IMG/VR virus record: IMGVR_UViG_3300033153_005692
Location: 1-33,106 of that record
Reading direction: 5' to 3' (one strand)
DNA from: a virus
DNA: 33,106 bases
Position 1 is the stretch's first letter. Each line of letters opens with the position of its first letter. Below the pieces are notes generated by a model. The model searched no databases, was not told the DNA's origin, and was given only the letters and a program-made list of their open reading frames with translations. Below are positions 29,648 through 33,106 of the stretch, one piece after another. The position numbers and the translations under genes were made by a program.

Positions 29648-30210
29648 GCTTATCAAAAATACAAGTAGAGCTAAATGTTCCCAAAAACCAATACAATAAT
29701 TTTGGGAAATACAACTATAGATCACTAGAAGATATTACAGATGCGTTAAAACCCCATTTAAAGGCTTTTAACTACTCTTTAATAGTAAGTGACACCATAG
29801 AAGAGATTGCAGGCAGAATATACGTTAAGGCTACAGCAAACCTATATGATGAAACAATGAAGGTTATCGGAACTGCTACAGCGTTTGCAAGAGAGCCTTT
29901 GGGTAAAAAAGGCATGGATGAGGCACAAATAACAGGTGCCACCTCGTCATACGCTAGAAAATATTGCCTTAATGGATTATTTGCTATTGATGATACAAAA
30001 GACGCAGACAGCCACGACAATACTAAGATAGTTGCTACACCTAAAGCCACACAAGATGATGTGTTGACTATTCAAGGCTTAATCACTCAAACCAATTCAG
30101 ATATAGCGAAATTTCTATCTGTTTATAAAGTGAAAAAGATTGATGAGCTTGACAAAGTGCAAGTAGAGTCGGCAATAACGCTACTCACTAAAAAACTAAA
30201 GGCTTCGTGA
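29644..30210 (+). CDS. erf: ERF-family single-strand annealing recombinase
   Basis: 188 residues. QITGATSSYARKYCLNGLFA (95-114) is the ERF signature (xxTGAxxSYARRYxLxxLF), preceded by NFGKYNYRSLEDITDALKPHL at 19-39 and the beta region KATANLYDETMKVIGTATAFA. Like P22 Erf, it anneals single strands for circularisation or recombination of the genome. The C-terminal tail (about 140-188) is a helical variable domain. It likely works with SSB and NinG in the same genome. Confidence 0.9.
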   Translation: MSLSKIQVELNVPKNQYNNFGKYNYRSLEDITDALKPHLKAFNYSLIVSDTIEEIAGRIYVKATANLYDETMKVIGTATAFAREPLGKKGMDEAQITGATSSYARKYCLNGLFAIDDTKDADSHDNTKIVATPKATQDDVLTIQGLITQTNSDIAKFLSVYKVKKIDELDKVQVESAITLLTKKLKAS

Positions 30211-30566
30211 TGGTAAGGGCAAAATTACTTTCCAATATATATAAAGTGTCCGTGTATAGGGTAAGATATAGGAGTAATATGGTTATATATGATTATGAAG
30301 ACGGGATGCCATTAATGAACAGAACCAGCATTAACATCCACGAACTAGCTCATAAGTGTAAAGAGTGGGCTGTTCTTCAGGGATATATGATAGAAACTTG
30401 CGTAGGCTATTTCTCATCGGCAACTGTAGCTATTTGGGATATTGAAAATACTACTTGTGCAACAAGACTAGATACGGAACGCTATTCAAAAGAAAAATCT
30501 GAAAGATGGACAGAACCCGAAGCAATCTTCAAGGCGTGTGAATACATACTAAAGGAAACACTATGA
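30210..30566 (+). CDS. Hypothetical protein
   Basis: 118 residues from ATG 30210 (TGATG overlap with ERF; GTG 30207 is equally possible). A better ribosome site, AGGAG, precedes ATG 30279, giving 95 residues starting MVIYDYEDGMPLMN; the true start is undecided. INIHELAHKCKEWAVLQGYM is a helix; VGYFSSATVAIWD is beta. No family recognised. Confidence 0.55.
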   Translation: MVRAKLLSNIYKVSVYRVRYRSNMVIYDYEDGMPLMNRTSINIHELAHKCKEWAVLQGYMIETCVGYFSSATVAIWDIENTTCATRLDTERYSKEKSERWTEPEAIFKACEYILKETL

Positions 30567-30793
30567 GTGAAAGAGAAAACATAAAAAATATGGATGGCAA
30601 TCTTGAGAGTTTGAGACGGTATGAAAACCGTATTAGCTCAGGCGAAGAACAACTAGAGAAGATACAAGATGAGATGTTTGAGGATTTGGACGATTTAATC
30701 GAGGAGTTTTTAACCAATGTGAGGGATTATTCAAAGCGTGATGATTATGACCTTTACACAGAAGCTATCGAGTACGTGAAGGATAACTTGTGA
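30563..30793 (+). CDS. Hypothetical coiled-coil-like small protein
   Basis: 76 residues, highly acidic and helical (RRYENRISSGEEQLEKIQDE, FEDLDDLIEEFLTNVRDY), likely a short coiled coil. Coupled on both sides by 4-base overlaps. Function unknown. Confidence 0.6.
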   Translation: MSERENIKNMDGNLESLRRYENRISSGEEQLEKIQDEMFEDLDDLIEEFLTNVRDYSKRDDYDLYTEAIEYVKDNL

Positions 30794-30984
30794 AGAACTA
30801 TGACCCGATACAATGGTTCGTCATAAAGCGAATTGAAGCCGATAAAAGGCTAAAGCAGGCAAGAGTATTGGCAGAACGAGAAAAGCCGTTGAATGATAAG
30901 CTAGATAGCTTCTATCATGGTAAAAGTAGTTTTAGAGATGAGGTAGACACAAAAGAGTTAAATAGTTACATGGATTTATCTTGA
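30790..30984 (+). CDS. Hypothetical small protein, GTG start
   Basis: 64 residues from GTG 30790, in a GTGA overlap with the previous stop: KNYDPIQWFVIKRIEADKRL, then RVLAEREKPLNDKLDSFYHG. Charged helix. No family recognised. Confidence 0.5.
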   Translation: MKNYDPIQWFVIKRIEADKRLKQARVLAEREKPLNDKLDSFYHGKSSFRDEVDTKELNSYMDLS

Positions 30985-31349
30985 CTATCTCAAATCAATT
31001 CAATAAATATCTGCATGGTGTCGTATTAAAGCAAGTATTTGACAACTCCCGTCAAGTATCATTCCGTGAATGGCTAGACACTAACACGGGGGGATGCCTT
31101 ATCTTTTATAAAGGTGAGGACTACGACACAATGGATGAGTTGAAACAGTTATTTAAACTGATGAACCTTTACTATCCTATCGAAGAGGATGGAAAAGTAA
31201 GTACCCGTGATATAACAAGCAAAGAACTGTCAAGGCATATTGAATTTGTTTTGAAGATCATGGGGGAAAATGGAGTGCTACTTCCTTTTATTGAGGATGA
31301 GTGGCAAAGGCTTTTAGAACAGGCAGGAATAGAGAAGGAGAAACGATGA
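30981..31349 (+). CDS. Hypothetical protein, TTG start
   Basis: 122 residues if TTG 30981 is used (TTGA overlap). TISNQFNKYLHGVVLKQVFD, SFREWLDTNTGGCLIFYKG and SRHIEFVLKIMGENGVLLPF suggest a small alpha/beta protein. No family recognised. Its stop overlaps the next start (ATGA). Confidence 0.5.
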   Translation: MTISNQFNKYLHGVVLKQVFDNSRQVSFREWLDTNTGGCLIFYKGEDYDTMDELKQLFKLMNLYYPIEEDGKVSTRDITSKELSRHIEFVLKIMGENGVLLPFIEDEWQRLLEQAGIEKEKR

Positions 31350-31765
31350 CACAAATACCAATATACAGAGCAAAGAAGATAGATAGTGATGAGTGGGTAG
31401 AAGGAGATTTTGCTAAATCTAATTCTTATACAACGGAAAAGGGTTTGGCTATAGGGGAAGGTAATGAAATATGGAATAGAGACAACTCTGTTGATGTTGA
31501 TGAATTATCATATCCAATAGACACAAAAACCCTAGCAATCCACTTCCCAAACATGCTCGACAAAAACAAAAAGCGTATCTTTGCAAGTCTTAGTGAAGAT
31601 GGGGTTGGCGGGGATATATTCTATATAGGGGATAAAGATATACATGAGATAGCTATTATGCGACTCCATCAACTAATGGGCAAGGGCTTAACAAATAATA
31701 GCTTTATAGGGTGTGGATATGCGATGCCAAGAGAATGGACAGTAATAGGAATACATAAAGGATAA
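31346..31765 (+). CDS. YopX-like protein (divergent copy 3)
   Basis: 139 residues from ATG 31346. IPIYRAKKIDSDEWVEGDF at the N-terminus and TKTLAIHFPNMLDKNKKRIF, then EDGVGGDIFYIGD, follow the YopX plan (RAWxxxxxxWVEGD ... TGLxDKNxxxIFxGD) in divergent form. No close DNA likeness to the other two copies is visible. Function unknown. Confidence 0.6.
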   Translation: MTQIPIYRAKKIDSDEWVEGDFAKSNSYTTEKGLAIGEGNEIWNRDNSVDVDELSYPIDTKTLAIHFPNMLDKNKKRIFASLSEDGVGGDIFYIGDKDIHEIAIMRLHQLMGKGLTNNSFIGCGYAMPREWTVIGIHKG

Positions 31766-31768
31766 CAA

Positions 31769-31939
31769 ATGACATATATAAACAGATTAAACAATATCAT
31801 CTTTTTTCTATTGCTTCTCTCTTTGCTTGTGATAGCATCGAGGGCTGAGTGCGAAGTGTTGAATTTAGATACGATGAAGTGTGAGTTGATGAGCGAGCAG
31901 AATTTGACGCTCAATCCTAAATTTAAAGAATTTTACTAA
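31769..31939 (+). CDS. Small secreted or membrane-anchored protein
   Basis: 56 residues: MTYINRLNNIIFFLLLLSLL then VIASRAECEVLNLDTMKCEL. One hydrophobic segment (10-23) after a basic N-terminus, then a short periplasmic part with two Cys (28 and 38) and polar end. AAAGGA site at the right distance. Last gene of the + operon; its stop overlaps the convergent endolysin stop. It may be a spanin-like or exclusion factor; unproven. Confidence 0.6.
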   Translation: MTYINRLNNIIFFLLLLSLLVIASRAECEVLNLDTMKCELMSEQNLTLNPKFKEFY

Positions 31940-32439
31940 GTATGAATATTTCTAACTTTATTCATATTCATTAAGGGGCATGATTTATTTACGCCAGGGT
32001 ACTCATTATGCCCTAAAATGTCACTAGGTAACAGATTATACATCTTGTCTGAGATTAACAGCCTAGTGAGCTTCTGAATAGCTTTATACTGCTTTGGTGT
32101 TGCATCTTCTGTCGCAGTACCGTCTTTCCTCATTCCCCCTATCCTACAAATTCCTATAGTGTCTCTGTTGTGACCTTTTATATGTGAGCCTGCATAATCT
32201 ACCCATCTGCCCTTTTGGATAGTGCCATCTTCTAAGACTACATAGTGATAACCTATGCCGCTTCCCCATCGTTCTTTATGCCATTTATCTATAGCAAAAG
32301 CAGTATCACCGCGAAACTGAGGACTAAATGAACAATGTATAGCAATAGAAGTGATTTTCCTATTAGTCTTATATGTCTTTCCATTATTGATCTCTTCTGT
32401 AAGGTCTCTGCCGATTGATGAAAATTTCTCATGCCTCAT
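31936..32439 (-). CDS. Endolysin, N-acetylmuramoyl-L-alanine amidase (T7 lysozyme type)
   Basis: 167 residues from ATG 32437-32439, coupled to the holin stop (TAATG); an in-frame ATG at 32454 lies inside the holin gene. Zinc ligands by family pattern: His35 (IAIHCS), His144 (ILGHNEYPG) and Cys154 (KSCP), with Tyr64 (GIGYHYVV) and Lys152 as catalytic helpers. It cuts between the sugar and peptide of peptidoglycan. No signal peptide is present, so export through the holin is expected. Confidence 0.92.
   Translation of the reverse strand: MRHEKFSSIGRDLTEEINNGKTYKTNRKITSIAIHCSFSPQFRGDTAFAIDKWHKERWGSGIGYHYVVLEDGTIQKGRWVDYAGSHIKGHNRDTIGICRIGGMRKDGTATEDATPKQYKAIQKLTRLLISDKMYNLLPSDILGHNEYPGVNKSCPLMNMNKVRNIHT
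31941..31966. other. AT-rich inverted repeat at the convergent gene ends
   Basis: TATGAAT (31941-31947) and ATTCATA (31960-31966), perfect 7-bp arms with a 12-base loop, inside the end of the endolysin gene and just after the + stop. It could slow convergent transcription, but there is no U-tract and no G+C; weak. Confidence 0.3.
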
Positions 32440-32843
32440 TACTCGCCTTTCCAAACTTTAACCATTTTCTCACCTGAGCGACCTGCTATATACCCTCCGA
32501 TACCTAATTGTAAAAGAGTCCACATGTTGGGGGGTATGTCAAGAGTAGGCACTACATATCCCCATGATTGGAAGTATGGTGCTACGATGTAGTTATTCGC
32601 TATGATAGTTACAAAGGTTAACATAGTGATAGGTCTCCACGAAGCTACCACCCAATGTTCGCTGTTTGCCTCTGCTACAATAGTTTTAGCCTTGGCTTCC
32701 ATCATTTTACTTTCTGCATCTTGTATCGCATTAAGTAATTTAAGTTTCTCTGCGGGGTCTTTAATCCCCTCTCCTGTTATAGCTTCTCTTATGTCTTTAA
32801 ATATGTTTCCAATGTCACCTAATTTAAAATCAACTAACCCCAT
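32439..32843 (-). CDS. Holin of the 3-TM (GTA-release) family
   Basis: 134 residues. The soluble N-terminal helix (about 28-62, charged) is followed by WRPITMLTFVTIIANNYIVAPY (about 69-90), a short hydrophobic middle, and MWTLLQLGIGGYIAGRSGEK (about 107-126). The conserved NN near 83-84 and GGYxxGRSxEK motif are characteristic of the GTA_holin_3TM family. It opens the inner membrane for the endolysin encoded next. AAAGGA lies before its start, within the end of the 38-residue gene. Confidence 0.85.
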   Translation of the reverse strand: MGLVDFKLGDIGNIFKDIREAITGEGIKDPAEKLKLLNAIQDAESKMMEAKAKTIVAEANSEHWVVASWRPITMLTFVTIIANNYIVAPYFQSWGYVVPTLDIPPNMWTLLQLGIGGYIAGRSGEKMVKVWKGE

Positions 32844-32845
32844 AA

Positions 32846-32962
32846 TTATCCTTTCATATAATAATTAATACACCACAGAACACAAGCCACTACTGCCATG
32901 ATCGCAACTTCTTTAACTATAAGTGGGGTTCTTTGCCAGAGTGTTTTTTGCTCTACTTTCAT
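32846..32962 (-). CDS. 38-residue single-TM protein of the lysis cassette
   Basis: MKVEQKTLWQRTPLIVKEVA then IMAVVACVLWCINYYMKG. A charged N-terminus and one hydrophobic helix (about 19-35). Its ATG overlaps the stop of the 3-TM protein (ATGA), and it ends 2 bases before the holin start. Coupling on both sides argues that it is real; it may be an antiholin or lysis-timing peptide (inference). Confidence 0.65.
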   Translation of the reverse strand: MKVEQKTLWQRTPLIVKEVAIMAVVACVLWCINYYMKG

Positions 32963-33106
32963 TTCTTGCCCCCGAACTTTACTTTTAAAAAGTCTAATGC
33001 TCCCATAGTGATAAGCTTTAGCGTTTGTCCAAAGAAGCCTGTAACAGTTCTAAAGTGTAAAGATGCCATAAGAGCTAAGAATATCCAAAGCCATTCGCCC
33101 ATATCA
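32959..33106 (-). CDS. Putative three-TM holin-like membrane protein, 3' part
   Basis: The 3' end of the gene described at 1-336: from 32992 down to the TGA at 32959-32961 it encodes FLKVKFGGKK; 32993-33106 is the repeated overlap. A joined circle gives 108 residues from the ATG at 291-293. Confidence 0.6.
   Translation of the reverse strand, partial: DMGEWLWIFLALMASLHFRTVTGFFGQTLKLITMGALDFLKVKFGGKK
32993..33106. repeat. Right copy of 114-bp terminal direct repeat
   Basis: Identical to 1-114; see the left copy. Confidence 0.97.

Noticed and set aside
1-33106. Integrase, attachment site or full-size repressor
   Set aside because: None seen on either strand: no tyrosine or serine recombinase motifs and no HTH protein with a cleavage or dimerisation domain. 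Temperate life is not supported by what is visible.

Overview
This window is the genome of a tailed double-stranded DNA phage with a siphovirus-type tail. It is AT-rich and uses AAGGAG-type Shine-Dalgarno sites and densely packed, overlapping genes. The last 114 bases (32993-33106) repeat the first 114 exactly, and one reading frame runs across the join. The molecule is therefore most simply a closed circle of 32,992 bp written with an overlap, although a real short terminal repeat is not excluded. A Gram-negative host is likely: the phage carries an outer-membrane-barrel-like protein, a lipoprotein and a T7-lysozyme-type amidase. A low-GC proteobacterial or campylobacterotal host is a guess; no gene here fixes it. 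I see no integrase, no full-size CI-like repressor and no DNA polymerase.

The layout has one control region (about 28523-28932) from which transcription diverges. Rightward (+) early genes run 28933-31939: small proteins, an ERF single-strand annealing recombinase and a YopX-like protein. Leftward (-) genes run from 28522 almost round the whole circle. They begin with a small helix-turn-helix protein and an HNH/AP2 endonuclease. Next come a GIY-YIG protein, a replication-initiator-like protein with three iterons inside its gene (a lambda-O-style candidate origin), a Mom-family adenine modification protein, and a PP-loop (PAPS reductase-like) protein. An SSB operon follows, with a leader that can fold as a pseudoknot over its ribosome binding site. 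After it come many small zinc-binding proteins, a DNA methyltransferase, NinG, a lipoprotein and the terminase subunits.

The late block continues leftward: portal (DUF4055 type), MuF-like head protein, then a three-gene cassette on the opposite strand (13276-14258) with its own promoter. After that come scaffold, P22-fold coat protein, head-tail connectors, tail tube, a lambda-style G/GT tail chaperone pair made by -1 frameshifting at GGGAAAG, tape measure, tail-tip/fibre proteins and the outer-membrane-like protein. The lysis cassette (membrane proteins, 3-TM holin, amidase) crosses the circle junction and ends at 31936, tail to tail with the rightward operon.

Most interesting: the SSB-operon pseudoknot, the iterons inside the initiator gene, the unannotated frameshift T domain, the structured early leader of about 280 nt, and the Mom / zinc-ribbon / PP-loop cluster. 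Two A-run frameshifts (near 320 and near 25015) look like sequencing or assembly errors and deserve a read-level check.
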